Of a DNA stretch of 64,000 bases, positions 7,016-16,856 are shown piece after piece. The DNA is from Bacteroidales bacterium (lineage in GTDB: Bacteria; Bacteroidota; Bacteroidia; Bacteroidales; ML635J-15). A model generated the notes under the pieces. That model was not told the DNA's origin, made no database searches, and saw only the letters and a list, made by a program, of their open reading frames with translations. Every line of letters starts with the position of its first letter. The stretch's first letter is position 1. Where the stretch lies: positions 1-64,000 of the forward strand of contig JAFZRE010000015.1 of assembly GCA_017620015.1 (NCBI GenBank), given 5' to 3'. Position numbers and translations under genes: made by a program.

Positions 7016-8533
7016 TTAATGTCTGAAATGCCTAATTCCAGTGAAAACCATCGGAATCTTGTTTTCATTGCAATACCTTATAGTATCTTCGTCGCGGATA
7101 GAACCACCAGGCTGAATTACTGCCGAAATTCCTTCCTTGTAGGCAATCTCGATTGAATCGGCAAACGGGAAGAACGCATCCGAAGCCATAACAGCACCAT
7201 TCAAATCGAAACCGAAACTCTTGGCCTTCTCGATAGCCTGCTTCAGTGCATCAACACGCGAAGTCTGTCCCGTACCGCTTGCCAGAAGTTGAGCATTCTT
7301 AACGAGAACTATTGCATTCGACTTGGTACTCTTCACGACCTTATTGGCAAAGAACAAATCCTCGATTTGCGCTGCTGTAGGCTTTTCGTTGGTTACATAC
7401 TTAAGGTCGTCTATATTTTCGATGCGAGTATCCCTATCCTGAACCAAAACGCCATTTATTGCACTACGCAACACATGTTTCGACACATTGTTGTGCTTCT
7501 GAACCAAGATAATGCGGTTTTTCTTCTGCTCAAGCACCTCGAGAGCCTCCTTTGTAAAGTCGGGAGCAATTATCACCTCGAAGAAAATCTTGTTGATTTC
7601 CGTCGCTACTTCCCTATCAATCGGGCGATTAGTAACTATTATACCACCGTATGCCGAAACTGGGTCGCAAGCAAGCGCATCCTTCCAAGCCCTAAGCAAC
7701 GTACTGCGGGTTGCAATACCACAGGCGTTGTTGTGCTTCAAGATAGCAACTGTAGTGTCCTCGAACTCACGAATTAGGTTAATGCCTGCATCAATGTCAA
7801 GGATATTGTTGTAGCTGACCTCCTTGCCGTGAAGTTTCTGGAACATATCGTCGAAGTTGCCGAAGAACTTTGCCTCCTGATGAGGATTTTCGCCATAGCG
7901 CAAAGGCATATATTCGCGCTGCGAAAGTTTGAGCTGCGACATTGAATTGTCATCGAACCAGTTGAAAATTGCAGAATCATAGTTCGAGCTGATGCCAAAT
8001 GCCTCGCGTGCAAAACGACGACGAGTTTCAAGGTCGGTAGAACATCCGTTTTCCTCGATTATGTTGCAAAGTTCCTGATACTGACCTTTGTGCGAAACGA
8101 TCAGCACATCCTTGTAGTTCTTTGCAGCAGCCCTTATCAACGAAATTCCACCTATGTCAATCTTCTCGATGATGTCGCTTTCGGAAGCATTCGACTTAAC
8201 AGTCTGCTCGAACGGGTAAAGGTCAACAATCACAAGGTCGATTTCTGGAATTTCGTACTGCGCCATCTGTCCCAAGTGGTTTTCGTCCTCGCGGACTGCC
8301 AAGATACCACCAAAAATCTTAGGATGCAAAGTCTTTACCCTACCGTCAAGAATTGACGGATAGCCAGTAACATCTTCAACCTTAGTTACTTCAACATCCA
8401 ACGACGAAATAAAGTCGTAGGTTCCACCCGTTGAATAAATTTTTACTCCATAGTTGCTTAAATTCTTAACAACCAAATCCAAATCGTGCTTGTCGAACAC
8501 CGAAATCAAAGCCGACTTAATAACTTTCTGCAT
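7016..8533 (-). CDS. purH: bifunctional AICAR formyltransferase / IMP cyclohydrolase
   Basis: PurH catalyses the last two steps of purine synthesis: formylation of AICAR with 10-formyl-THF, then ring closure to IMP. The 505-aa length is typical. Residues 1-145 are the MGS-like IMP cyclohydrolase domain (STGGTYDFI, GRVKTLHPKIFGGIL). The rest is the transformylase domain with RYGENPHQEA at about 212, the catalytic KHNNACG at Lys266-His267, KSTKSNAIV, SDAFFPFADSI and the terminal FTGIRHFRH. It is 33 bp upstream of rlmB on its 5' side (rlmB precedes it on the minus strand), so both are probably in one transcript. Confidence 0.97.
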   Translation of the reverse strand: MQKVIKSALISVFDKHDLDLVVKNLSNYGVKIYSTGGTYDFISSLDVEVTKVEDVTGYPSILDGRVKTLHPKIFGGILAVREDENHLGQMAQYEIPEIDLVIVDLYPFEQTVKSNASESDIIEKIDIGGISLIRAAAKNYKDVLIVSHKGQYQELCNIIEENGCSTDLETRRRFAREAFGISSNYDSAIFNWFDDNSMSQLKLSQREYMPLRYGENPHQEAKFFGNFDDMFQKLHGKEVSYNNILDIDAGINLIREFEDTTVAILKHNNACGIATRSTLLRAWKDALACDPVSAYGGIIVTNRPIDREVATEINKIFFEVIIAPDFTKEALEVLEQKKNRIILVQKHNNVSKHVLRSAINGVLVQDRDTRIENIDDLKYVTNEKPTAAQIEDLFFANKVVKSTKSNAIVLVKNAQLLASGTGQTSRVDALKQAIEKAKSFGFDLNGAVMASDAFFPFADSIEIAYKEGISAVIQPGGSIRDEDTIRYCNENKIPMVFTGIRHFRH

Positions 8534-8566
8534 ATATCTTACTTTTTTAGTTACTTTATATAATTA

Positions 8567-9307
8567 CTACTTTTTCAACACATAACGCTGACGCACAACT
8601 TCATACACTACTATTGCCGTCGATACCGAAACATTGAGCGATTCGGTCTTGCCGTGCATCGGAATCTTAACAAGACGGTCGGCACGCTTCTGCAAAGTCT
8701 TCGACACGCCAACATCCTCCGCACCCATTATTATTGCCGTAGGAACAGAAAAATCTTCCTCAAAGACAATGTTTTCAGTCTTTTCGGTAGCAGCAAACAC
8801 CTTAAAACCGCTCTGCTGCAGGAAAAGAACCGCATCGACAAGATTTTTCTCACGGCACACAGGAATATTGTACAATGCTCCAGCCGAAGTCTTTATTGCA
8901 TCTTCGGTAATCCTCGCCGAATTGGTTTCGGGAATTACTATCGCCGTCACACCAGCACACTCGCAGGTTCGTGCAATCGCGCCAAAATTACGCACATCGG
9001 TAATGCCGTCCAAAACAACAACTATCGGCGTTTTTCCCTCGTCGAATGCCGACATCACAACGTTCTCCAAATTCTGGTACGACACTGGCGAAATATATGC
9101 CACTACTCCCTGATGGTTGCGATTGGTTATCTTGTCCAACTTTTCGGCAGGCACATACTGAATGTTAAGTTTGTTCTTACGCAACTCTGCCATAAGTTCA
9201 ACAGAAAGGTCACCTGTCATATTCTGACGGACAAGCACCTTGTCTATCTCCTGCCCTGCCCTGATAGCTTCGAGCACAGGTCTTATTCCAAAAATAAAAT
9301 CACTCAT
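8567..9307 (-). CDS. rlmB: 23S rRNA 2'-O-methyltransferase of the TrmH/SpoU family
   Basis: This 246-aa protein is a SpoU-type RNA ribose methyltransferase. An N-terminal substrate-binding domain (FGIRPVLEAIRAG, QNMTGDL) is followed by a trefoil-knot domain with motif 1 VRNFGAIARTCECAG, motif 2 IIMGAEDVGVS and motif 3 IPMHGKTESLNVSVS. The two-domain form and length fit RlmB, which methylates G2251 of 23S rRNA; another TrmH-family target cannot be excluded. The start codon overlaps the stop of the GWxTD gene by 8 bp, suggesting translational coupling. Confidence 0.92.
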   Translation of the reverse strand: MSDFIFGIRPVLEAIRAGQEIDKVLVRQNMTGDLSVELMAELRKNKLNIQYVPAEKLDKITNRNHQGVVAYISPVSYQNLENVVMSAFDEGKTPIVVVLDGITDVRNFGAIARTCECAGVTAIVIPETNSARITEDAIKTSAGALYNIPVCREKNLVDAVLFLQQSGFKVFAATEKTENIVFEEDFSVPTAIIMGAEDVGVSKTLQKRADRLVKIPMHGKTESLNVSVSTAIVVYEVVRQRYVLKK

Positions 9308-10580
9308 CGTTCAACTTTGATACTGTAAATATTTTTCCCGACCGCCACGTTGCCGACACCTGCTGCCATAACGACTGATAGGTATTCGACCGCAACAATG
9401 AAAAGTCGTTTCTGATTCCAGAATTATTCTCGAATGTAAACATCATTCCTTGTTCACCACTCCCGTATATCCATTCCTCGCTGTTGGGCGTAATGTTGAC
9501 AACCGTAGGTGGACCAAGCATTATGTAAATCATTCCCCTATCGGTTTTCCAACCTTCAACCGATGACGGAAACAGCATATTTGCCAATGCCACACGACTG
9601 TAGAACACACGAATCTGCTCCTTTGCACCCTTTTCGCTTTTCGAAAGTCCTAACCAGAAAGCATCTATCGAAGGCTTCAAGGCATTGGAAGTATCCATAA
9701 CTGCAAATTCACGTTCTGTACATAGCAAGTTCATAGGGTCAAGCATATCTGCCACCTTTGTTACCGACGGATAAGAAGTATTGCCGCTTGCGACAATGCC
9801 AAACTTTTCGTTTTTTGCAGTAGAGCCGAAGGCGTAAAGTCCAGGCTCCAACAGATGAAGTTTATCGCCAAAGGTGTAAGAAAATACAGAATCGGGAATA
9901 TTAGCCGTATTGACAGGCGAACTCAAATATGGAGGTATGGCAACATATTTTTTCTCCCGATAAAATTCAACATTTACAGTAAGCCCAGTTCCGAAACCGC
10001 CCAAAACCTTAACATCTTGACCGACAGCAATAACATTAGTAAAAAGCACCTCATCGGAAAGATTTTTTACAATATACTTGTCGTCGTTGAAGCCAGGATT
10101 ATTCTTGATGTCGCACAGCAGACGCTTCTTGATGTTGTACCTGCTATTTGCAAAATCGACAACAAGCTTGTATCGTATTTTTTCACCAAGTGCCACCTTG
10201 AAATGCCCGTAAACATATTCGCCCTTCGTCACCTCAAAAGTATAACGCAACGAAGCTGTGTCGGCTAGCTGAAAATTGCTGGCATCACGAAGGAAATACC
10301 TGATATACACATTGATTTCCTCTTCTAGCGGATTGGCAAGTGCATTGCGAAGCTCCTGTGTCCTGATTCGGAAAAAGACATCAGCCTCGTCTGCCGACGA
10401 CACGAAAGCCGTCATCTGCGGATTAACTACGGAACTACCAGGATTGTACAATGCGGAAAAGTCTGAAGCATTCGACTTGCTATTAATAACCTGTTGCTTC
10501 GCATTCTGCTGAAATGTGAAGCAACCAGCCATAAACGGAAGCAAAAACAACAATATGTACAACAACCTCTTAATATTCAC
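9300..10580 (-). CDS. GWxTD-domain lipoprotein
   Basis: This is a 426-aa exported lipoprotein. I chose GTG 10580 because it gives a clean lipoprotein signal (KRLLYILLFLLPFMAGC, lipid Cys at about residue 17-19) and overlaps the preceding stop codon (10570-10572) by only a few bases; a longer frame from 10691 would translate the end of the neighbour. The C-terminal half carries the Bacteroidetes GWxTD motif (here GWKTDRG at about residue 343) followed by IYIMLGPP and EEWIYG. The domain is known only from conserved proteins of the phylum and its function is not established. It sits between rlmB and a giant exported protein and overlaps both, so the three are coexpressed. Confidence 0.85.
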   Translation of the reverse strand: MNIKRLLYILLFLLPFMAGCFTFQQNAKQQVINSKSNASDFSALYNPGSSVVNPQMTAFVSSADEADVFFRIRTQELRNALANPLEEEINVYIRYFLRDASNFQLADTASLRYTFEVTKGEYVYGHFKVALGEKIRYKLVVDFANSRYNIKKRLLCDIKNNPGFNDDKYIVKNLSDEVLFTNVIAVGQDVKVLGGFGTGLTVNVEFYREKKYVAIPPYLSSPVNTANIPDSVFSYTFGDKLHLLEPGLYAFGSTAKNEKFGIVASGNTSYPSVTKVADMLDPMNLLCTEREFAVMDTSNALKPSIDAFWLGLSKSEKGAKEQIRVFYSRVALANMLFPSSVEGWKTDRGMIYIMLGPPTVVNITPNSEEWIYGSGEQGMMFTFENNSGIRNDFSLLRSNTYQSLWQQVSATWRSGKIFTVSKLNDE

Positions 10581-13500
10581 TATCCGTATTTGCAAATTTC
10601 TTGTCCATATCCTTCTTGAACTTGTTCTTGTCGGCAGTACCTTCAAGCACCACAGTATAGTTTTCGAGCGGTTTTTCCTTAGAGTCGGCAATTATCGAAT
10701 TATACTTCTCCTCGCTTGAGATTGTCTTCAGCACGCCGTTCTTGTACATAAAGTAGAACCACATCTTATCATCAGGTTCGACAAGCATCTCGAAAGCCTC
10801 GGAACCCTTGGTCTTTATTATCCTTATGTAACCGCCAACATAACGTGTCACACGGTGCTTTCCAAAATTGACAAAGCCAATAGGACCACCACAGACCATA
10901 CCTCTAGTCTGCGACTTGCGGTCATAAATGAATTTCAAGTCAGTGATAACAACCTTATTTTCAAGCAGAACCTTAGGGACCTTGTCGTAATTACCGAAAC
11001 TCATATTGGTCATGTACTTGTTGTATTCGGCGGTATCAAGGAACTGCTTTAGAGCGACATGATAGTTCTCATCGTTCTCGTCAACGAAATCGGTACTTAC
11101 CGACGGTATTGTCTTCGCCATATACTCGTAAGCGGCATTAGGCAACGGCATATTTATAAACATCGTGGTATTGAACGTAGTAGTATCCGTCTCAACATTA
11201 TATTCGAATGTACCATAAGAGTTGACATTGAAAGTATATGTAAGGTTCTTGCTGAAGGTAAACAAACCTTCTCCCTTTATATTGCAAGTGCTTTCGTCAA
11301 TAGACATATAGTTACCTGGCAAGTTGCGCTCGTTAAGTTTTTCTATCGAAGCAATCTCGTACCTATTAGAATCAGCATCATAATGCAAGAATCCATTTAC
11401 ATCAAACATTGCCTCGTCGGCAGTTCCGCGCCGCTTAGCGATAAACGCTGGATATATGGTATTGTTTCCATACATTATTGACGAACGTAACACAATATTG
11501 TTGACACTCTTCAAATCCTTGCCTATAGGAATGAAAGCGTCCTCCGAATTTACAAACGACTTGAACTTGAACCATTGCGGAGCAGTATCGCACTCGTAGT
11601 TAATCTTTGCCGCACCAACATATTCAAGCGAATCGACGCCTGCATATACATTCACCTTGCCCTGATATGCAAAATGACGGGTTATATTGAATCCATCAGG
11701 TTCCGATATTTCGCCATGTGCACGAGTTTCTCCTTCTGCCACACCAATATCGGTAAAATGTATTGTCTGCGGCTCCTTGGTATCGTTGATGTAATCGTAC
11801 AAAGCATCGCCAGTATAATCACGCTTTCCCTTTATCTTTACAGTCGCGTCATAAAATTTGTAGTATTCGTTGGTAACATTGGCTGTAATCTTAGCCTCGA
11901 CCAAAGTATCCATTACTGCATTCTCCCTTATTATAACATCATGCTTTTTCGATGGGAATATTGCAGCATCGGCAACACGTATCACACCCACATCCTTAGC
12001 CGTAATCACATGTTTCCTATAATTGTAAACTGCCTCCGGCACAAAGAATGTAAGATTGTCCTGACCAGGCATATACGACTCGAACTTGGAACTGCTCAAG
12101 AATGCAGACTCATACAATTCCCAGTCTTCCTCAACATTTATGCCCTTGATCTTTTCCTTGATTTCGTCGCTAGTCGAGAATGCCAGTTCATCGTTATCCA
12201 TATACCATATAGTCTCATCGGCCTTGCACTTGTACTTGTTGTACGGGAAGTTCTGCTCGGACATATCTCCATTCGACTTAAAGTCGCCTCGTCTGCTAAC
12301 AAAGTCGATATGAGCCTTCTGACCAGTACCAGTAAAATCGGCATCCGAAATAGAATTGTTAAATATTCTGAAATCGGCAGTATCGGCATCAAATACATCC
12401 TTGCTATATACAAAATCGTCAGATTCGAGCATAGCCTTGTCGATAAACGTTGCACCTTCGCCATGCAAGCCCTGTGAAGTTATGACCAGATTGCCATCCA
12501 ACTTGGCCTTGCCGTCGTACATGACAAAGTTTGCCGTATCCTTATCAACGTGGAACTTATCCTTGCTGACCTTCCACGACAAAGTATTTTCCATACCAGT
12601 AACATTCGGGAACTCAACAGGTGACTTCTGCTGTTCCATCTTCATATTCTTGGAATGGCCTTCCATCTCGTCGGGGAACAAAGTCACGTATGCATCGCTG
12701 AAGGTCGTACTCATGTACTTGATGCTACCATCACCGCGCAACCCCTTGTTACTCAAGTCAAGGACATTCTTAAACGTCGCCTTGCCACCATACAACGGAA
12801 CTCCAGAAGCAGGAGTCTTATATTCAAAACCAAGCGACCAGTCGCTCTGGCGTACGACAAGAGTCTCGTTCAGGTCGGGGATTATCCCTGCACTTACAAG
12901 CACTCCGTTGAAATGTATATTATCCTTGTTATAGCCTTCAATGCTGTCGAGCACAAACGGGTCAACCTTGAAATAGAACTTGTCCCTTTCGTATATTCCG
13001 TTGTAAACCTGCTTGCTGTCGTAATATACGTATGAATCCTTGTTCGACACAAGCTTCGGATATTCCTTGTAGTCGGCAAAACCAGACTTGTTGTTAGGAT
13101 AGTCGATGTAGAAGTCACCAGAAAGGTTTTCTATCTTGTTGCGCACAATTGCAACCCTTGGCTGTCCGTTTGAATCGAGAAATCCCATTTCGGGAGTGGT
13201 AAGCGCAACAATCTTCATCGAGTCACAATTAGGAACATCAATCTTGAACAATCCGTAGTCGAAGCGGAATCCTGAACCATACATGTAGAACTGTCCTGCC
13301 TGAAGCAGTCCGTCGAAGATAAAGTTACGATTTTTCTGTATTGTCAGTTTACCATCCTTAGGATAAACAGTAACACTTTGAGAATCGGACAAATGCACCA
13401 TAGGGACGCCGAACATCTTTAGGTCAAAATTGGTAAGGCTCAACTTGGCATTTGCCACAGTATCGTTTCCGAGAGCACTTCTCACAACTTGTTTAGTTTC

Positions 13501-15207
13501 TTCATCCACCATCACGCCTTCGGCAGATTTCACCTTGCTGTAGAACAAAATTACATCCGAATCGGCATCGCCACGATGTGCCGCCAAGAAACGCCATGTC
13601 TCCTCATGAACCTTGATGGTCTCAGTACTCTGGTCAAACGAAATATACCCCTTGTATGTAAGCGCATACACAAGCTGCAAGGCCTGGTCGCGAGCTATCT
13701 TCATGTAGTTCATCAAATCCACAAGCTTAAATTCGGGATAACCGCCGACATAGTTAACCACAGAAGCAATGACTTCCAATGGATTGCGTGCGTCCTGCTT
13801 TTTCAACGACTTGTACTTTTCGTATGTATAGTAATCCGCCGACTCAAATAGCACTTCGCTGGGCGTTCCTTGTGTGTTTATCGTTGCAATATCAACAATA
13901 GGCTTGTCTATCACCCATTTTAAGGATGTGAAATCCATAGAAAGCTGATGATAAGTGTCGACAAAGTTTATGTTCGACAAGCCTTCCTTTGTCCTTATGA
14001 CTTCGAGATAACCGTTCTCCTTGTAGTCGTACTGTTTTTCCTGCTTTCTGTTTCTACGGCTCTGCTCAACAGGTTCCTTCTCGAAAGCCCTTTTTACAAG
14101 TGTGTATCTAATTGATACAGAAGGATGATATATAGAGTCTTGCGCCAATCTGAACACTATCTCACAATTATCTGACGCAATTTTCTCGGGGTCGAACACA
14201 AACGAATTTGCATACGCACTGAATGAAACACTATCGTTCTTTGTTATCCTGATTTCCGCCTTTTTATCATCGGTACCGCTACCAATGAAGTTACGTCCAC
14301 GCACCGACAGACCGCCCTTGTAGTCAACATCCTTCACTATGTTCTTTATATCAAAGTCCTGCGAGTAGCTTGTAAAACGCGGATATGTTGACTTGTAAGG
14401 TTTTTCACCGTTTTGCGCCTTGTCGATAAGGTCACCCATAAGGTCCTGAGTAAAATAGTACTTGTTGCGGAACACAACGCTGTCGGCCTTGATAGCAATG
14501 TCGGTCATGTTCAAGTTGTAGTCACCTAACGAAACGTTCATACTATCAAGAGGATAACCAACACGTTCCCAGCCGAGAGTACCCCCCTTGCCTACCCAAG
14601 TCTTAGCCCTCGGGTCGAGCACACCGCTAGTATTGTAAAGTTTCAGGCTGTCCCTGTCCTGATAGCCGATAAGGTCGATATTGTTGAATTTTATAAGGAA
14701 CTTTCCGTTGTCATACGAAAAATCAAAATCCAGTTTGCTTACATTCCATTTTGTACGCTGATTGTTGGCTACCACACGTTTACGCAAGAAAACATTCATA
14801 TCCTGCAGAAATTCGGAGAAATCGTTCACCCTGAACTTTCGTCCTGCAGCATTCATATCGAGCAATGTCTTCTCAAATTTCTCGTACTGACCGTAATCAT
14901 AGCCTCTGCGCTTGAACTCCATAAGTATGTCCGTTAGCCTTACAAAATCGGGATAAGGCTTGCAACCTTTCGACTGCAACATATTGATAGTCCTTATGAA
15001 ACTGTCTCGCTGCGGCGAAGTCAGCGAGTCGGACTGCCAGAATGTGAGGAATTCCTTCTGCATGCTTGCGCCGTCCTTGCGAATGTCGCCAGTAAACGAA
15101 AGCTGTTGCGCGAATTCCTTTCCGAACTTTGTTGGTTCAAGCGTAAACTGCGCCGATGTAACCATCGAAACCAGACTTATCGCCAGTATCAAGAATAATT
15201 TTTTCAT
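10570..15207 (-). CDS. very large exported protein of unknown function (1545 aa)
   Basis: I do not recognise a named family. The protein starts with a type I signal peptide (MKKLFLILAISLVSMVTSAQ); ATG 15207 is chosen over one 8 codons upstream because it gives a standard signal and leaves 7 bp after prmA. No lipobox, no transmembrane helix after the signal and no T9SS sorting domain is visible at the C-terminus. The body is rich in short beta strands with recurring D-x-A/V-x-F/Y patterns. It is polar, with few Cys, which suggests an extended beta-rich periplasmic or outer-membrane-associated protein. Its tight linkage to prmA upstream and the GWxTD lipoprotein downstream suggests that it works with the latter in the envelope. 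That is inference. Confidence 0.8.
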   Translation of the reverse strand: MKKLFLILAISLVSMVTSAQFTLEPTKFGKEFAQQLSFTGDIRKDGASMQKEFLTFWQSDSLTSPQRDSFIRTINMLQSKGCKPYPDFVRLTDILMEFKRRGYDYGQYEKFEKTLLDMNAAGRKFRVNDFSEFLQDMNVFLRKRVVANNQRTKWNVSKLDFDFSYDNGKFLIKFNNIDLIGYQDRDSLKLYNTSGVLDPRAKTWVGKGGTLGWERVGYPLDSMNVSLGDYNLNMTDIAIKADSVVFRNKYYFTQDLMGDLIDKAQNGEKPYKSTYPRFTSYSQDFDIKNIVKDVDYKGGLSVRGRNFIGSGTDDKKAEIRITKNDSVSFSAYANSFVFDPEKIASDNCEIVFRLAQDSIYHPSVSIRYTLVKRAFEKEPVEQSRRNRKQEKQYDYKENGYLEVIRTKEGLSNINFVDTYHQLSMDFTSLKWVIDKPIVDIATINTQGTPSEVLFESADYYTYEKYKSLKKQDARNPLEVIASVVNYVGGYPEFKLVDLMNYMKIARDQALQLVYALTYKGYISFDQSTETIKVHEETWRFLAAHRGDADSDVILFYSKVKSAEGVMVDEETKQVVRSALGNDTVANAKLSLTNFDLKMFGVPMVHLSDSQSVTVYPKDGKLTIQKNRNFIFDGLLQAGQFYMYGSGFRFDYGLFKIDVPNCDSMKIVALTTPEMGFLDSNGQPRVAIVRNKIENLSGDFYIDYPNNKSGFADYKEYPKLVSNKDSYVYYDSKQVYNGIYERDKFYFKVDPFVLDSIEGYNKDNIHFNGVLVSAGIIPDLNETLVVRQSDWSLGFEYKTPASGVPLYGGKATFKNVLDLSNKGLRGDGSIKYMSTTFSDAYVTLFPDEMEGHSKNMKMEQQKSPVEFPNVTGMENTLSWKVSKDKFHVDKDTANFVMYDGKAKLDGNLVITSQGLHGEGATFIDKAMLESDDFVYSKDVFDADTADFRIFNNSISDADFTGTGQKAHIDFVSRRGDFKSNGDMSEQNFPYNKYKCKADETIWYMDNDELAFSTSDEIKEKIKGINVEEDWELYESAFLSSSKFESYMPGQDNLTFFVPEAVYNYRKHVITAKDVGVIRVADAAIFPSKKHDVIIRENAVMDTLVEAKITANVTNEYYKFYDATVKIKGKRDYTGDALYDYINDTKEPQTIHFTDIGVAEGETRAHGEISEPDGFNITRHFAYQGKVNVYAGVDSLEYVGAAKINYECDTAPQWFKFKSFVNSEDAFIPIGKDLKSVNNIVLRSSIMYGNNTIYPAFIAKRRGTADEAMFDVNGFLHYDADSNRYEIASIEKLNERNLPGNYMSIDESTCNIKGEGLFTFSKNLTYTFNVNSYGTFEYNVETDTTTFNTTMFINMPLPNAAYEYMAKTIPSVSTDFVDENDENYHVALKQFLDTAEYNKYMTNMSFGNYDKVPKVLLENKVVITDLKFIYDRKSQTRGMVCGGPIGFVNFGKHRVTRYVGGYIRIIKTKGSEAFEMLVEPDDKMWFYFMYKNGVLKTISSEEKYNSIIADSKEKPLENYTVVLEGTADKNKFKKDMDKKFANTDSEY

Positions 15208-15214
15208 ATTATCA

Positions 15215-16036
15215 TTATTTTTCAAAAACACAAGCCGTCCACTCTTCCGAGGTCAGGCATTTTACATACGACAGTCCGCACGAAGCACACACATCCTTTA
15301 TCTGGTCGATTTCGGTGAAGAAGAAACCGCTAAGCAGCAAAACTGCGCCCTTTTTCATCAGCCGTGCGTAAGTCGGAATCTGTTTTTTCAGTATGTTGAG
15401 GTTGATGTTTGCAAACACGAAGTCGTATTCCACTTCGGGAATATCCTGCACATCGCCACAGGATGCTACAATATTTGAAACGCCATTGCGCTCAGCATTC
15501 TCCACTGTGTTTTCAAACGCCCATTCGTCAATGTCGATTGCATAAATCTTTGATGCACCGAGAATTGAAGCATAAATTGCAAGGATTCCTGTTCCGCAAC
15601 CCATATCGAGACCGACCTTAGCTTTGAGGTCGAGTTCGGCAATAAGCCGACACATCATCGAGGTGGTGGCGTGGTGTCCCGTACCAAACGACATTTTCGG
15701 TTCGATGACGATAGTATGCTTTGTATCAAAGTTTTCGGTATGGAACGGAGCCTTTATTGCCAAATTTTCGTCAACAACGATAGGCGAAAAGTTCTCTTCC
15801 CACTGCTTGTTCCAGTTTTCCTGCGGGATAATCTTTTCGGTTGCAGTAACGCCAAACTGTGCAAGGATTTCATCAACATCTGCTTTGCTGTACTTCTTTT
15901 CCTCGACGTAAGCCAAAAGTTTTCCGCCTTCCTCGCTGAAACTGTCAAAGTTCTGTTCGGCAAGGAATGCCACCAATATGTCGGAAAGGTCGGGATTGCT
16001 CCTCGGTATTTCAATTGAAAGTTCCAAATAATTCAT
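15215..16036 (-). CDS. prmA: ribosomal protein L11 methyltransferase
   Basis: PrmA trimethylates lysines and the N-terminus of ribosomal protein L11. The 273-aa protein has the short N-terminal domain of the family, then MSFGTGHHATTSMM and a class I SAM-binding motif (GLDMGCGTGILAIYAS). These are followed by the acidic IDIDEWAFENT and the catalytic-site FANINLNIL (family NANI-type motif). The gene lies 60 bp downstream of tpiA, beyond tpiA's terminator. It appears to head the transcript that continues into the giant exported protein 7 bp later. Confidence 0.93.
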   Translation of the reverse strand: MNYLELSIEIPRSNPDLSDILVAFLAEQNFDSFSEEGGKLLAYVEEKKYSKADVDEILAQFGVTATEKIIPQENWNKQWEENFSPIVVDENLAIKAPFHTENFDTKHTIVIEPKMSFGTGHHATTSMMCRLIAELDLKAKVGLDMGCGTGILAIYASILGASKIYAIDIDEWAFENTVENAERNGVSNIVASCGDVQDIPEVEYDFVFANINLNILKKQIPTYARLMKKGAVLLLSGFFFTEIDQIKDVCASCGLSYVKCLTSEEWTACVFEK

Positions 16037-16053
16037 TTCGGTTGCTTTTTTAC

Positions 16054-16086
16054 AAAAAAAAGACGATGGAGGCAGCCCCCATCGTC
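16054..16086 (-). terminator. terminator of the tmk-DoxX-tpiA transcript
   Basis: An 8-bp perfect stem (GACGATGG/CCATCGTC, 16086-16079 with 16069-16062) is followed on the minus strand by eight Ts. Confidence 0.8.
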
Positions 16087-16094
16087 AGAATAAA

Positions 16095-16856
16095 TTAAAT
16101 AGCCTTTATTATGCTAATGAAATCGTTTGCCTTGAGCGATGCACCGCCAACAAGTCCACCGTCGATGTCGGGCTGAGCGAACAAGTTTGCTGCGTTGCCT
16201 GCATTTACGCTACCGCCATAAAGGATTGTAGTGTCGTCGGCAATCTTTGCATCGTACAGCTTTGCAATCAAGCCACGGATGAAAGCGTGGATTTCCTCTG
16301 CCTGGTCGGGAGTTGCGGTCTTGCCAGTTCCAATTGCCCATACCGGTTCGTAGGCAACGATGGTATTCTTGAAATTCTCGGCAGAAACATCCTTCAATGC
16401 ATTGCGCAACTGCGACTCGATAACCTCGAAATGCTTGCCAGCCTCGCGTTCCTCAAGCTTTTCGCCACAGCAAAGTATCGGCGAAAGTCCGTTTGCATAG
16501 CACTGTGCGAGCTTGGTTGCGATAACCTCATCGGTATCACCGAAATACTGACGGCGTTCGCTATGACCGATAATAGTATATTCAACGCCCAAGTCCTTAA
16601 TCATATTGGCAGCAACTTCGCCAGTATATGCGCCCTTCTCGAACTGCGAGCAGTTCTGTGCTGCAACGTGAATTTTCTTGGTATCAACAGCCTCTACACA
16701 AGTTGAAAGGTGGGTAAACGGAGTTCCGATAATAACCAATTTGCCTTCGGGCATATCGTAAGTCTTCATAAAGGCGTTCAACTCCTCAGCCAAAGCCTTG
16801 CCCTGACTTACCAAGGTGTTCATCTTCCAGTTTCCTGCAACAATTTTTTTTCTCAT
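16095..16856 (-). CDS. tpiA: triose-phosphate isomerase
   Basis: TpiA interconverts dihydroxyacetone phosphate and glyceraldehyde 3-phosphate in glycolysis. The 253-aa TIM barrel has catalytic Lys11 in AGNWKMN, the catalytic His in [10 protein letters not shown], the Glu in [17 protein letters not shown] (loop 6) and the phosphate-binding [10 protein letters not shown] and GGLVGGASL. The start codon overlaps the stop of the upstream DoxX-like gene (ATGA type), so translation is probably coupled. Confidence 0.97.
   Translation of the reverse strand: MRKKIVAGNWKMNTLVSQGKALAEELNAFMKTYDMPEGKLVIIGTPFTHLSTCVEAVDTKKIHVAAQNCSQFEKGAYTGEVAANMIKDLGVEYTIIGHSERRQYFGDTDEVIATKLAQCYANGLSPILCCGEKLEEREAGKHFEVIESQLRNALKDVSAENFKNTIVAYEPVWAIGTGKTATPDQAEEIHAFIRGLIAKLYDAKIADDTTILYGGSVNAGNAANLFAQPDIDGGLVGGASLKANDFISIIKAI

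Noticed and set aside
10581..10691. Longer start for the GWxTD protein
   Set aside because: It would overlap the end of the 1545-aa gene by over 100 bp and bury the lipoprotein signal.
11575..12477. Long plus-strand reading frames opposite the 1545-aa gene and the giant surface genes
   Set aside because: They are rich in residues produced by antisense codons, lack start and promoter signals and lie fully inside well-supported genes.
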